From a virus, in the IMG/VR virus record IMGVR_UViG_3300021425_000143, positions 1 to 27,715 of that record: 27,715 nt of DNA; one strand, 5' to 3'. Each line of letters opens with the position of its first letter. Position 1 is the first letter of the stretch. A program made the position numbers and the translations under genes. The notes below the pieces were generated by a model that worked only from the letters and a program-made list of their open reading frames with translations, did no database searches and was not told where the DNA came from. Below are positions 1 to 7,149 of the stretch, in pieces.

Positions 1-1864
1 CACCATCTTCGTTTGCTTGGTACTTTTGTTTAAGCGCCTTGATTCCGTGATCTCTATATGAGCGTGTGTAATCAAGACCGTGCTTCTCTGCATCGATGAC
101 CACCATAGAGTGGCGCACCGCACGCGTTACTTCCTCAGTGCTAGCATTCTTAATCTGCATGTCAGTAATGAGGTTCGAGATGTTGCCCATCTCCGTTTGA
201 GTAAGCGTCTTACCCATCTCTTTCATTCCTGGCTGTCTAGCATACTCGCGTTTAGCGTCAAAGTTTTGCAACCGTTCAATGGGCTTGGCCGTTTGGATAT
301 TTTTCTTGCTGTTGGGGATGACAAGAACGGTGTCACCATCAAAGTCTGCACCAGAGAGAATATCTGCGACAGACGGATGGATGCCGACGGCGTCCTTAGC
401 ACCACCAAGCATGGCCTTAGCTTTGGGGTTGCGGTTGTTAACTACTAGTTGCGGGATCTCAAACTTACCGCCATGAGGATATCTTACTAGGGCAACGACT
501 TCGCCGTTCTGATAGTTTGGTGCATAGATTTCTCCAGGGTTGCTGTCTGGTGTGGGCAACAACACTTGCCACCTTTGGCGAGGAAGAGCATGTGCTTTAA
601 GACTCACCGCTTGCGCGTCAAGCGTACGAGCGTAGTCCTCAAGGAGGGCCTTCTTAACAGTCGGATTGGTAAGCTCTAAAATATCTTTTAGCTCATTGTG
701 TCGACTTTCAAAGGCCATGTCTAGTTGTTGCTTAGCTAGCTTCGGTGGTTGTTTGGATAGAACCTGTGAAGCAATCGAGTTGCTCCAACCACCCCAGTCG
801 CCTTCCTCGTTTACGAGGTTTACGGCAGAAGTGACTTCTCTTGTCCCATCAGCGTTGGTTTTAAATATCTGTCTCTTGATCTGAGTACCAAAGGGATTGT
901 CGGCATCATCCTTCAACGGTTTTAAAGTATCAAGCTTGTCTGGCGCTTGCTCTTTGGTCTTGTTTGTGTTGAAGAGAATATCTGTGCCTTCTGGAAGACC
1001 GTCTTTGTAGATAGCCATACCCTTGAGGTAGTGACCAGGACCAACCTGAATTCGAACTTGCGCATAAGACTTTCCGCCCAATGACAGATCGTCAACGCCT
1101 GGTCGAATGTACATAACGCCATCAGCGTCAGCGCCGCCATCTTCTGCGTAATTGACACCAACACGCGATGGGTCAACAGCCTTTGGTGGTAACATCCCTA
1201 AAAATGTTTCACCTAAGTCTTCGCTGGCAACGTTGATCGTACGCACTTGGTCGTTTTTGACTGCTGTAAGTACGTCGCCAAAGGTCGTGTCTGGTTGGGA
1301 CAATACTTTCATCTTAGTGAATTTGTCTCCAGCATTCTTGACCTTTGGGTTGCTTACAACAAAACCCTCATCCTTTAGGATGCTGACTGCAGCACTAAGC
1401 TTTTGATCGCTAACCCCCATGTAGTTAGAAGCACCACGACCAATATCTAGGAAGCCTTTTGAGTAAACTTCCATACGTAGGGTGTCAACGGTGTTCTTCA
1501 AGGTGCTTTGTGTGTACTTGTCGGGATCCTTTAAGTAATTACGAACAGTAGCCTCCGGAACACCCATGCGATTTGCAATGGCATTCGTGGACATACCCTT
1601 CGATTTATACTTGACGGCTTCGCCGACTGTAGCTGCTCTATCTTCTGCGATAGCAACAGTCTTGGTTTCACGGAGTTGTCCGACAGTCATTCCGACGCCT
1701 TGGGCAATATCTTTCTCCGAGAGACCCTGATTCTTCATGTTTTGCACGTAGTCTAAGAAGCTTTTGCTTCGTTGAGGAACGTTACCGCCCGAGCCCCAAG
1801 GGTATCGGCCGGACAACCTCAAGATTCCGTAATGTGATAGGTAGTCGGATTCTTCCATAATCAT
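1..1864 (-). CDS. Two-barrel (DFDGD-type) RNA polymerase-like protein with N-terminal helix-turn-helix segments, 3' part outside window
   Basis: An uninterrupted minus-strand frame runs from a start at 1864 (ATG-ATT-ATG; a second ATG lies at 1858) to the window edge, giving about 621 codons without a stop. AGGAGGG at 1883-1877 is the ribosome site and favours the 1864 start. The first ~110 residues hold two helix-turn-helix-like stretches (LSEKDIAQGVGMTVGQLR and STNAIANRMGVPEATVRNYL). Residues ~430-450 contain LPRQRWQVLLP. Residues ~507-511 are DFDGD inside ILSGADFDGDTVLVIPN, preceded by GIHPSV, much like the HP...NADFDGD context of bacterial beta-prime. Further on, MVVIDAEKHG resembles the VD-x-x-K-x-G segment of single-chain QDE-1/YonO-type polymerases. 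Known of the family: the DxDGD aspartates bind the catalytic magnesium. Inferred: a phage transcriptase for some gene class, or a virion-delivered one. The 3' end is missing, so length and completeness are unknown. Confidence 0.7.
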   Translation of the reverse strand, partial: MIMEESDYLSHYGILRLSGRYPWGSGGNVPQRSKSFLDYVQNMKNQGLSEKDIAQGVGMTVGQLRETKTVAIAEDRAATVGEAVKYKSKGMSTNAIANRMGVPEATVRNYLKDPDKYTQSTLKNTVDTLRMEVYSKGFLDIGRGASNYMGVSDQKLSAAVSILKDEGFVVSNPKVKNAGDKFTKMKVLSQPDTTFGDVLTAVKNDQVRTINVASEDLGETFLGMLPPKAVDPSRVGVNYAEDGGADADGVMYIRPGVDDLSLGGKSYAQVRIQVGPGHYLKGMAIYKDGLPEGTDILFNTNKTKEQAPDKLDTLKPLKDDADNPFGTQIKRQIFKTNADGTREVTSAVNLVNEEGDWGGWSNSIASQVLSKQPPKLAKQQLDMAFESRHNELKDILELTNPTVKKALLEDYARTLDAQAVSLKAHALPRQRWQVLLPTPDSNPGEIYAPNYQNGEVVALVRYPHGGKFEIPQLVVNNRNPKAKAMLGGAKDAVGIHPSVADILSGADFDGDTVLVIPNSKKNIQTAKPIERLQNFDAKREYARQPGMKEMGKTLTQTEMGNISNLITDMQIKNASTEEVTRAVRHSMVVIDAEKHGLDYTRSYRDHGIKALKQKYQANEDG

Positions 1865-1881
1865 GAATATCTTTGTCCCTC

Positions 1882-2370
1882 CTATGTAAACCTAACGCTA
1901 ACTCCTGCTACATCTTTATTTGTTTTAATTGCACGCGATAGTTGTTTTGGGGAAATATCTAGTCGCATGGCACAGCGGTTGATGCTATCAAAGCGTTCAC
2001 CGGTTTGTATAATGCGGACAGGTTTTGCGTTAGAAAGCAGTCTACCTCTTGTGTACGCCAACTTAATATTTTCGCTAGCACTAACGAGCCGCAAGTTCCA
2101 TATAAAGTTGTGTGACTTAACACTGTTAATGTGGTCGACTTGCTTGTCCGAAATATCTTCCTCAAAGAAAGCCTCTGCAACAAGTCGGTGAACTAAGTAG
2201 GATGTTCCTTGACCCCTATTCCAAAGTTGGACTCTCAAATATCCGGTTCCTATAATGCTTGGATTTAGCGTTGCACCAGACTTGCGATTCCTAACTCTAC
2301 CATAGTTTGATACAGCATAATTTGGGTAGTCCCTAACAGGCGCCCAAACCTCCTGCATGTTGTTACTCAT
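1882..2370 (-). CDS. HNH homing endonuclease with NUMOD4 domain
   Basis: The 162-residue protein begins with a NUMOD4-type DNA-binding motif (W-x2-V-x-DYPNYAVSNYGRVRN, residues ~8-29). An HNH nuclease core follows: VHRLVAEAFF at ~60-70, then VDHINSVKSHN and NLRLVSASEN at ~78-103. A C-terminal NUMOD1-like segment (GERFDSINRCAMRLDISPKQLSRAI) probably reads specific DNA. Such free-standing enzymes cut intron- or gene-free alleles and spread themselves. The start overlaps the stop of the upstream exonuclease gene by 4 bases (ATGA), and its own stop abuts the ribosome site of the polymerase-like gene downstream. Its position next to that gene suggests the RNA polymerase gene or the nuclease cluster as the homing target. 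The core histidine and asparagine residues are present, so it looks intact. Confidence 0.88.
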   Translation of the reverse strand: MSNNMQEVWAPVRDYPNYAVSNYGRVRNRKSGATLNPSIIGTGYLRVQLWNRGQGTSYLVHRLVAEAFFEEDISDKQVDHINSVKSHNFIWNLRLVSASENIKLAYTRGRLLSNAKPVRIIQTGERFDSINRCAMRLDISPKQLSRAIKTNKDVAGVSVRFT

Positions 2371-2927
2371 TCGCCTAGCTCGGTCTTAGCACTCTCGATA
2401 AGTTGGTCAAAATAAACAATTTTGTCCATGATTTCTGAGATTGCTTCGGGATAAGGTATGTGTTCTTGAATTTCGTCGCTCTGGTAGATACGCAACGAGA
2501 ACTCAATGTCAAACGGAAGGACTCCGTACTCGAGACAAAAGAGTGCTGCGTAGATTTCCAATTGTGTGAACGATGCTTTTGTGGTGCCAGTCTTTAGGTC
2601 GTGTATATGAAGTACTCCGTTCCTAAAGCTAAGTGCGTCAACGTGTCCAAAACAGTTGTCGCTGTAGTACAAAGGAATCTCACATTTCATCTTGTTGTCA
2701 ATTGCATCGTTGACATATAAGCTTAGTGTTGTCTGATCGTCCGGCAAGCGGACCCCAAGCTTAATGGCTTGTTCACAGAAGTCGTGTAGCTGCGTTCCCA
2801 GGCGTGCTGCGTTGTGTCTAGAATAACCAGACAACAATTTCTCGTCGTCGTAGTTAACCCAGTGGTACTTGGAGGGCGATAAGAATGCGTGCTTACCACC
2901 CAGATTCGAGCGTTCGTTGAAGATCAT
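2367..2927 (-). CDS. PD-(D/E)XK exonuclease, Cas4/RecB-like
   Basis: This 186-residue protein carries the ordered motifs of the PD-(D/E)XK nuclease fold: GTQLHDFCEQA (~44-54), a GHVDAL aspartate (~94), then LHIHDLKTGTTKAS (~107-120), giving the D-x-K pair, and TQLEIYAALFCLEYG (~121-135), matching the Q-x3-Y motif of RecB/Cas4 nucleases. The known role of such proteins in phages is 5' or 3' resection feeding recombination. No four-cysteine iron-sulfur cluster is visible, unlike classical Cas4. The start overlaps the upstream VRR-NUC gene by 35 bases, and no clear ribosome site is seen, so translation is probably coupled. It is followed by an overlapping HNH gene. Confidence 0.8.
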   Translation of the reverse strand: MIFNERSNLGGKHAFLSPSKYHWVNYDDEKLLSGYSRHNAARLGTQLHDFCEQAIKLGVRLPDDQTTLSLYVNDAIDNKMKCEIPLYYSDNCFGHVDALSFRNGVLHIHDLKTGTTKASFTQLEIYAALFCLEYGVLPFDIEFSLRIYQSDEIQEHIPYPEAISEIMDKIVYFDQLIESAKTELGE

Positions 2928-3189
2928 CTAAAACCGTACTTTCAATAGCTGGATAAATATACGAACACCAGGACATGCTGTCCAGAAGGTGTACATAGTA
3001 GTCTTGGTTCGGTTGATGCTTCGCTTGTTGGCTAGTCTTAACTTCAAGCATGGCCCACCGTTCGTTGAATAGAATCAACAAGTCGGGAATACCCTGCAAA
3101 TATCCAGAGTCATTCTTAAGGACCACACAGCCCGGGAACATGAGCTTGAGGCGTTTAATCAATTGTGCTTGATAGGCTGCTTCGCGCAT
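2893..3189 (-). CDS. VRR-NUC domain nuclease
   Basis: The 98-residue product is close to the size of a minimal VRR-NUC domain. It begins with an acidic/glutamine helix (EAAYQAQLIKRLK). KNDSGYLQGIPDLLILF follows, the characteristic G-x-PDL strand, then WAMLEVKTSQQAK, which supplies the E-x-K pair. The family is a branch of the PD-(D/E)XK fold that cuts branched DNA such as Holliday junctions or flaps. The start has a good GAGGAG site. It is the first gene after a hairpin-plus-T-run and leads a nuclease trio (VRR-NUC, Cas4-like, HNH). A role in resolving replication or packaging intermediates is inferred. Confidence 0.82.
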   Translation of the reverse strand: MREAAYQAQLIKRLKLMFPGCVVLKNDSGYLQGIPDLLILFNERWAMLEVKTSQQAKHQPNQDYYVHLLDSMSWCSYIYPAIESTVLDDLQRTLESGW

Positions 3190-3212
3190 GTTTCTCCTCT
3201 CGGAATGATAGT

Positions 3213-3252
3213 CAAAAAATATAAGGGAAGCAGTGCATAAATGCTGCTCCCC
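3213..3252 (-). terminator. Hairpin followed by T-rich tract
   Basis: Read on the minus strand, GGGAGCAG pairs with CTGCTTCCC (one bulged base) around a ten-base loop, followed by TTATATTTTTT. This is the form of an intrinsic terminator for the gene ending at 3297. A TATAAT hexamer lies directly upstream at 3261-3256, so the hairpin could instead be an attenuator at the start of the next transcript. Confidence 0.65.
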
Positions 3253-3255
3253 CCT

Positions 3256-3261
3256 ATTATA
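3256..3261 (-). promoter_or_regulatory. Possible -10 box upstream of the nuclease genes
   Basis: The minus strand reads CTTATAATAG here, a perfect TATAAT hexamer in an AT-rich gap before the VRR-NUC gene. No convincing -35 hexamer is visible at 16-18 bases. A start about 7 bases downstream would place the terminator-like hairpin at the very 5' end of the transcript. Confidence 0.35.
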
Positions 3262-3296
3262 AGCGATGTATACCGTACGATACTATACTATTATTG

Positions 3297-3902
3297 TCAG
3301 ACCCATTGGAATCCAACGTCTACGTACATGCAGGGCTCACCCTCGAGCTCGCACGATTCGTAGACTGCCTTTGCCATGATGCCGTGGTCCTTTGCTGCCT
3401 CGAAGACTGAGTCATACTCAATGTCCGACGGTTCGTCGTCACACAACTGAATGACTGGACCATGGTGGAACCATCGAGGAATATCTTCGAACTGTTCCCG
3501 ATACTTACGACCAAAGCCGCCTGGACGCCAAACAATGTTGTCAGCGTAAAGATCTGTTTGGACGTTGTTCTTGATCAGCGCCGTAGTGAAATATCCAGAA
3601 GGACATTCGACAAAGGCTTGAGCAACCGCGTTGCGCACTGAGATAGTCTTGTAGCCCGAGCCATCCGCCAAGCTAACGTTGGCACGAATATCCCCGTACT
3701 GGTTTGGACTAAGTTTAACTTCGCACTTTCGTACTGCGTCCCAAACAACGCCTTGATCGGAGATCAGATAGTCTTGTCGAATATCTGGGTCCCAGTAGAT
3801 GTTGCACCATTTAGGTTCAACGGGAACAGTTCTCTCTCTAAGAAGCTCTTCTCGTAGAGCCGCATGTCGCTTGTTAATGTCATAAACATTGTTGTAATCC
3901 AT
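3297..3902 (-). CDS. NUMOD4/HNH-like protein with degenerate nuclease core
   Basis: The 201-residue protein starts at an ATG with an AAAAGGAGA site. Its layout mirrors NUMOD4-HNH proteins: PKWCNIYWDPDIRQDYLISDQGVVWD (~30-55, split here as a W/DY/S/G pattern), a strand region about reproducing a template (YGDIRANVSLADG), then AVAQAFV (~87-93) matching the HRLVAEAF helix, and NNVQTDLYADNIVW (~112-125) matching the DH-x-n-N-x-n-DNLRW stretch. The catalytic histidines of the HNH core are not visible: AVAQAF has no preceding HR, and the DH pair is replaced. It may therefore be a non-cutting DNA-binding relative. A C-terminal half (GPVIQLCDDEPSD onward) could be a NUMOD-type module. It is isolated between a terminator and the repeat-rich gap. 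Confidence 0.6.
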   Translation of the reverse strand: MDYNNVYDINKRHAALREELLRERTVPVEPKWCNIYWDPDIRQDYLISDQGVVWDAVRKCEVKLSPNQYGDIRANVSLADGSGYKTISVRNAVAQAFVECPSGYFTTALIKNNVQTDLYADNIVWRPGGFGRKYREQFEDIPRWFHHGPVIQLCDDEPSDIEYDSVFEAAKDHGIMAKAVYESCELEGEPCMYVDVGFQWV

Positions 3903-4308
3903 GTGTCTCCTTTTTGTGCACTTTTTAATTGTCCCATAAAATTGATCTCGATTTTGACTTGATTGGCCATTTGGCCACCTAATTTCAAAAACTTTTTATT
4001 CTCTACAGATTCTGTGTATTCTCTATTATTTGTAGAAAGTTTTTAAAAAAGGGGTCAAAAGTGGCCAAATTGAAGAATTCCTATATGTACCAAGGGAATT
4101 CCGTGGCCACTTTTGTTTCAGAATTGGCCACTTTTACAAGTTTGTATGGGACAATTGGCCTTTTTGGGCACTTTTTGACCCTTTTTACAATTGTCCCATA
4201 ATTATGGGACATTTAGGATTTGGGTGCTTTTTGACCAATTTGGACACTTTTTGGCCACTTTTGGCCACCAAAAACCAATTGTCCCATACAATAACATACT
4301 ATTTTTCG
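3903..4308. repeat. 405-base non-coding block with iteron-like repeats (candidate origin or control region)
   Basis: No supported gene lies here. Several short elements recur. GTCCCATA occurs at 3931, 4193 and 4281, and inverted at 4145 and 4203. Units of the form GGCCACTTTT or GCACTTTTT occur many times (about 3918, 4106, 4127, 4168, 4243, 4254), with an inverted form near 4050. GAATTCC and GGAATTC form arms of an inverted repeat at 4075-4101. The block is AT-rich with G/C-run islands and contains no copy of the AATAT pentamer that is frequent elsewhere. Dense direct and inverted iterons in the largest intergenic gap, beside a helicase gene, suggest a replication origin or a multi-site operator. 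The function is inferred only. Confidence 0.7.
4193..4210. repeat. 18-base perfect palindrome
   Basis: GTCCCATAATTATGGGAC reads identically on both strands and joins two of the five GTCCCATA copies of the block head to head. This is the typical shape of a dimeric protein's binding site, for example an initiator or repressor. Confidence 0.75.
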
Positions 4309-5523
4309 CTAGTCTAACGCTATACCGTGTTGGTTGGCAAAAGCGTTCTCGTTGAAATTCTGTTTCATTCCTAGAATATCTAGGATGCCATTCTCGAGGC
4401 TTGTGTCAGTCTTCAAGACATAGTAGTGCAAATCTGTAAACGGCGAGTCAAGTCTATCGATCCTACCCTGTGCCTGCTCAAAAGTTTTGTACGAGTACGA
4501 CATTGAGTAGAATATCATTGTGTCCGTCTCCTGACAGTTCCAGCCTTCTGCTCCAGCTGTATACTGTACGAGGTACACCCAGGAATCGGCATCAGGGATT
4601 GGTGTCTTGCGAGAACCATTCCATTCGCCTACCTCCACACCTTCGTCACCGTAAAGCTGTCTTAGAATATCTAGCTCGTAGTTGAAGTTGTAATAGATGA
4701 CAATCTTGGGGTGTTCTACCAGTTTTTCGCGAATGAACCCCAATCGGCTAGGGTCCTCCGCCAAGACTCTACGACCCAAACGGAATAGCTCGCCGATGTC
4801 GGCAATTGGTTGGTCCTCAATTGGATTCCAGCGATTCTTCCAAACAGTCTTAAGCAAATCTACGTCATAGTCGACGTCAACAAACTCTACGTGTCGTTTG
4901 GTGTGGCTGAAGTAAGGCATCTCGACTAGCAACATATTACGATGTTTCTCAAGAGTTTGTTCGTCCAAATATCGCATGACCTTGGGATACGGAAGACGTG
5001 GGTAGTACACCACGTGCTCTTGTTTGAACTGTGTCTGGTTCTTGTACAGGTTGTTAGCAACAAAGACGGGAACGTAATCCAACCACACGTCGCCAGGAGT
5101 GGCGCTGAGTAATATCCAGCGGTTCTTCTTAGCTATCTCGTAGAAAGCTTTGACCCACGACCCCGACCCAACAAGACGTTGCTCGTCAAAGATGAAGAAA
5201 GAATTCTGAATATCCATGTACTTAGTGATGTTGTTCCAAGAGTCAACCGTAAGTGTCCCGTGTAACGTGCCGTCACGCTCTGCGCCAATACCTAGCTTTG
5301 CTGCGTCTTGTTGCCAGTCAAGGCTGTCACGCTTTTTAGCTGTAGTGATAACGTATATGTTCTTGGGCGCCTCGCGCTTAACGTAGTACGCAAGCGACGT
5401 AATTGTCTTACCAGTACCAACGCCACCATACAATATCTTACCCTTGCCCAACTTGTCGACGGCTTCCACCTGGTGCGGGTAGAGCATCGGTTTAACAATT
5501 GAGTTGTAGTGTTCTTCTGACAT
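4309..5523 (-). CDS. Superfamily 2 DNA helicase
   Basis: This 404-residue protein starts at an ATG at 5523 with a GCAGGAGG site; an upstream in-frame ATG at 5583 lacks one and would overlap a conserved upstream element. Motifs in order: a Q-motif-like LYPHQVEAV, Walker A GGVGTGKT (~32-39), Ia region VITTAKKR, motif II FFIFDEQR, motif III LLSATP, motif IV region IVIYYNFN, motif V VQYTAGAEGWNC and motif VI QAQGRIDR. This is the SNF2/DEAD-like arrangement of phage remodelling helicases that open or strip DNA with ATP. Motif II is DEQR rather than DEAD/DEAH, but the essential D-E pair is kept. Its stop lies at the edge of the repeat-rich block, so a role in origin opening or recombination is possible but inferred. 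Confidence 0.88.
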   Translation of the reverse strand: MSEEHYNSIVKPMLYPHQVEAVDKLGKGKILYGGVGTGKTITSLAYYVKREAPKNIYVITTAKKRDSLDWQQDAAKLGIGAERDGTLHGTLTVDSWNNITKYMDIQNSFFIFDEQRLVGSGSWVKAFYEIAKKNRWILLSATPGDVWLDYVPVFVANNLYKNQTQFKQEHVVYYPRLPYPKVMRYLDEQTLEKHRNMLLVEMPYFSHTKRHVEFVDVDYDVDLLKTVWKNRWNPIEDQPIADIGELFRLGRRVLAEDPSRLGFIREKLVEHPKIVIYYNFNYELDILRQLYGDEGVEVGEWNGSRKTPIPDADSWVYLVQYTAGAEGWNCQETDTMIFYSMSYSYKTFEQAQGRIDRLDSPFTDLHYYVLKTDTSLENGILDILGMKQNFNENAFANQHGIALD

Positions 5524-5556
5524 TATACCTCCTGCAAAATTTATAAGGGGTGTAGA

Positions 5557-5580
5557 CAGTTTAACGACATGTCCAGGTCG
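5557..5580 (-). promoter_or_regulatory. Upstream element type II, copy 1
   Basis: The minus strand reads CGACCTGGACATGTC then GTTAAACTG. The same pattern recurs at 11784-11807 and 20120-20143, each time 20-45 bases before a start codon. Here it precedes the SF2 helicase. A sigma-70 -35 box is not conserved, so it may be a phage-specific promoter, an operator (GACATGTC is palindromic), or an RNA leader element. Confidence 0.6.
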
Positions 5581-5592
5581 CATTCTTGTTAC

Positions 5593-5826
5593 TTACTCGG
5601 GTCCGCCAGTCCACTCGTCCACCCAGTTGCGCATGTCGGATTTACCCCGCTCGTGGGCCACATAGGCAATAGCGGCGCACACAGAGGCACACAGGAGGCC
5701 TACAGGCCACCCTAGACGCACCACTTTAACCTCCAATCCGTGGCGACTAGGCGCAACATCCGCTGCGTCCAGCCCCCAAGTACCTAGTCCCAGGCTTGTG
5801 TCAATACCAATATCGTCGTTATTCAT
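5593..5826 (-). CDS. Small single-pass membrane protein
   Basis: I do not recognise this 77-residue protein. Residues ~40-60 (GWPVGLLCASVCAAIAYVA) form one hydrophobic segment, preceded by an acidic glycine-rich N-terminus and followed by a charged tail, HERGKSDMRNWVDEW. The start has a GAGGAGG site and overlaps the upstream stop by 4 bases (ATGA), so the two are probably translated together. The downstream side holds the type II element. Cytoplasmic-membrane location is inferred. Confidence 0.7.
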   Translation of the reverse strand: MNNDDIGIDTSLGLGTWGLDAADVAPSRHGLEVKVVRLGWPVGLLCASVCAAIAYVAHERGKSDMRNWVDEWTGGPE

Positions 5827-6116
5827 GATTCCTCCTCAAGTTTGTTTACTGTTTCCATCAAACTTACTTCAATTTCTCGAAAGCGCTTGAACATCTCAAT
5901 GTTGTCCATCACGGCTACGTCGCTTTCCCACATTCGAATAAGGTTTTGAAGCGTGAAGTGAATCGAGCTAATCAAGAGCTTGAAGTCCTCTTCCGTGTCA
6001 ACATCTGTATTCTTCATGATTTCAGCGCAGGCTTCAAGAACCGTCCCGCTCATCTGCCAGTCGGCATAGAGTCGGTCGTGCTGTTCAAATTTCTCGTCAG
6101 TTTCCTCGTCGGTCAC
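5823..6116 (-). CDS. Acidic helical protein of unknown function
   Basis: This 97-residue protein is strongly acidic, with many D/E and few hydrophobic strands. It is predicted mostly helical by its pattern (FKLLISSIHFTLQNLIRMW, then MFKRFREIEVSLMETVNKLEEE), with heptad-like spacing at the C-terminus that could form a coiled coil. It starts at GTG, with AGGAG about nine bases upstream, and follows the repair-type gene within three bases. No family is recognised. Confidence 0.7.
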   Translation of the reverse strand: MTDEETDEKFEQHDRLYADWQMSGTVLEACAEIMKNTDVDTEEDFKLLISSIHFTLQNLIRMWESDVAVMDNIEMFKRFREIEVSLMETVNKLEEES

Positions 6117-6118
6117 GT

Positions 6119-6610
6119 TTAAATACTCCTAGCTGTAGGGTCTGGTGGCCAAACGTATTCCAGAGAATCTGGTACGTCAGGCCAATAATGTTTGTAGTGT
6201 TCGGGGTCCTTGCGGATCAGGTTTGATCGGTGTGAAATATAGACGTCTTCACAGTCAATCCATGGTGGAGGTTGGAGGTTCCACGTCCCAGGTTCAAGGA
6301 TGTTGTCGCATGCCATCGACTCCATCGCTTCGCAGAACCTCCAACTCATCGTGTCTTTATAGCCACGACTTATCCACTCTAGTGAGCACAAATATCCGTA
6401 ACGAGCTAACTCATAAGCGTGCCCACGCCACATGACTGTACACGGATGATTAGACCAACCCTTGTGGTTTTTGTAGTCGCCGTTCTTGTCTATACCGCGC
6501 AAGACGTTTAGAATCTGAAATGTCTCTACACGCTGTTTACCGAGTCTTTGTCGATCAAGCCGTTCGAAACCTAACTCTAGATTGGCACCCTCTGGTAAGA
6601 AGGTCTGCAT
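6119..6610 (-). CDS. MSMEG_6728-like / pyrimidine-dimer-glycosylase-related protein
   Basis: The 163-residue protein opens with MQTFLPEG and continues LDRQRLGKQRVETFQIL, then WSNHPCTVMWRGHAYELARYGY and EWISRGYKD. This order is what I recall of the actinobacterial MSMEG_6728 family, related to the T4 endonuclease V (pyrimidine dimer DNA glycosylase) superfamily. The conserved R/K/Q residues near the N-terminus fall where endonuclease V contacts DNA, and the threonine after MQ could be the counterpart of its catalytic N-terminal threonine. That assignment is inference. A role in repairing UV-damaged phage DNA is plausible. A GGGGG-type site precedes the ATG, and the stop is followed within three bases by the next GTG. 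Confidence 0.65.
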   Translation of the reverse strand: MQTFLPEGANLELGFERLDRQRLGKQRVETFQILNVLRGIDKNGDYKNHKGWSNHPCTVMWRGHAYELARYGYLCSLEWISRGYKDTMSWRFCEAMESMACDNILEPGTWNLQPPPWIDCEDVYISHRSNLIRKDPEHYKHYWPDVPDSLEYVWPPDPTARSI

Positions 6611-6616
6611 AGATAA

Positions 6617-6880
6617 TTACCCCCTACGTTTTCGGATAACGGTAAGGCGCTTGCCTCGTCGGATCTGTGCGTAGTGTGTACCACACAACCCTCGTGCATC
6701 TTTTGGTCGACCGCAGTCCGGATAAGCACATAGCTCTGAATATCCATCTGCGTGTTTGTAGGACCTGATCGACGTAAGCTCTTCACCACGCTGTTTCTGT
6801 TTGTAGTGAGTGCCGCATAATCCCTGAGCTCGCGGTATTCGGTTACACTCAGGAAATATGCAGTCGGTCCAGTCGATCAT
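6617..6880 (-). CDS. Protein with two tandem Cys-His zinc-binding modules
   Basis: This 87-residue basic protein consists of two copies of one module: C-x4-C-x8-C-x2-HY-x-Q-x2-RG. The first is CIFPEC...GLCGTHYKQKQRG at ~7-32, the second CAYPDC...GLCGTHYAQIRRG at ~51-76. The C4/C2H spacing would bind one zinc each, and the RG-rich tail of each module is suitable for DNA contact. Similar modules often accompany HNH nucleases, but no nuclease core is present here. The start overlaps the upstream stop by one base (TAATG). Nucleic-acid binding is inferred. Confidence 0.72.
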   Translation of the reverse strand: MIDWTDCIFPECNRIPRAQGLCGTHYKQKQRGEELTSIRSYKHADGYSELCAYPDCGRPKDARGLCGTHYAQIRRGKRLTVIRKRRG

Positions 6881-7149
6881 TAGGTAGAGCTATGGGGGTT
6901 GTAGTAATCTTCCTTGAGAATTTCCCTAGTCGCACCGTCCTCTACACGCCACCGACGCGTAGGCTTGAACCTGGTCGGACCAAAGGACAAGATGCCACCA
7001 TTAGCGTGTTTGCCACGGAGGTGACTTTCACAAGCACTGAATGCTCCCTCTCCTTCCTTTGCGTATTCTTTGAATCCGCAATCGCAGGTGAGTTTTAAAT
7101 AACCTTCTGCAAAAGCCGTGTAGTCTCTAGTTACTCTTAGGGTTCTCAC
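6880..7149 (-). CDS. Small putative zinc-binding protein
   Basis: This 89-residue protein is not recognised. LTCDCGFKEYAKEGEG followed by SACESHLRGKH gives C-x-C...C-x2-H-x4-H, a plausible zinc finger at ~20-49. The tail is basic and aromatic. It starts with GTG in a GTGA overlap with the upstream gene, so translation is probably coupled. No ATG is available in the frame. Confidence 0.65.
   Translation of the reverse strand: MRTLRVTRDYTAFAEGYLKLTCDCGFKEYAKEGEGAFSACESHLRGKHANGGILSFGPTRFKPTRRWRVEDGATREILKEDYYNPHSST

Noticed and set aside
3764-3988. 74-codon minus-strand frame overlapping the start of the HNH-like gene
   Set aside because: It has no ribosome site. Its second half is out of frame inside a better-supported gene, and its first half is translated repeat sequence.
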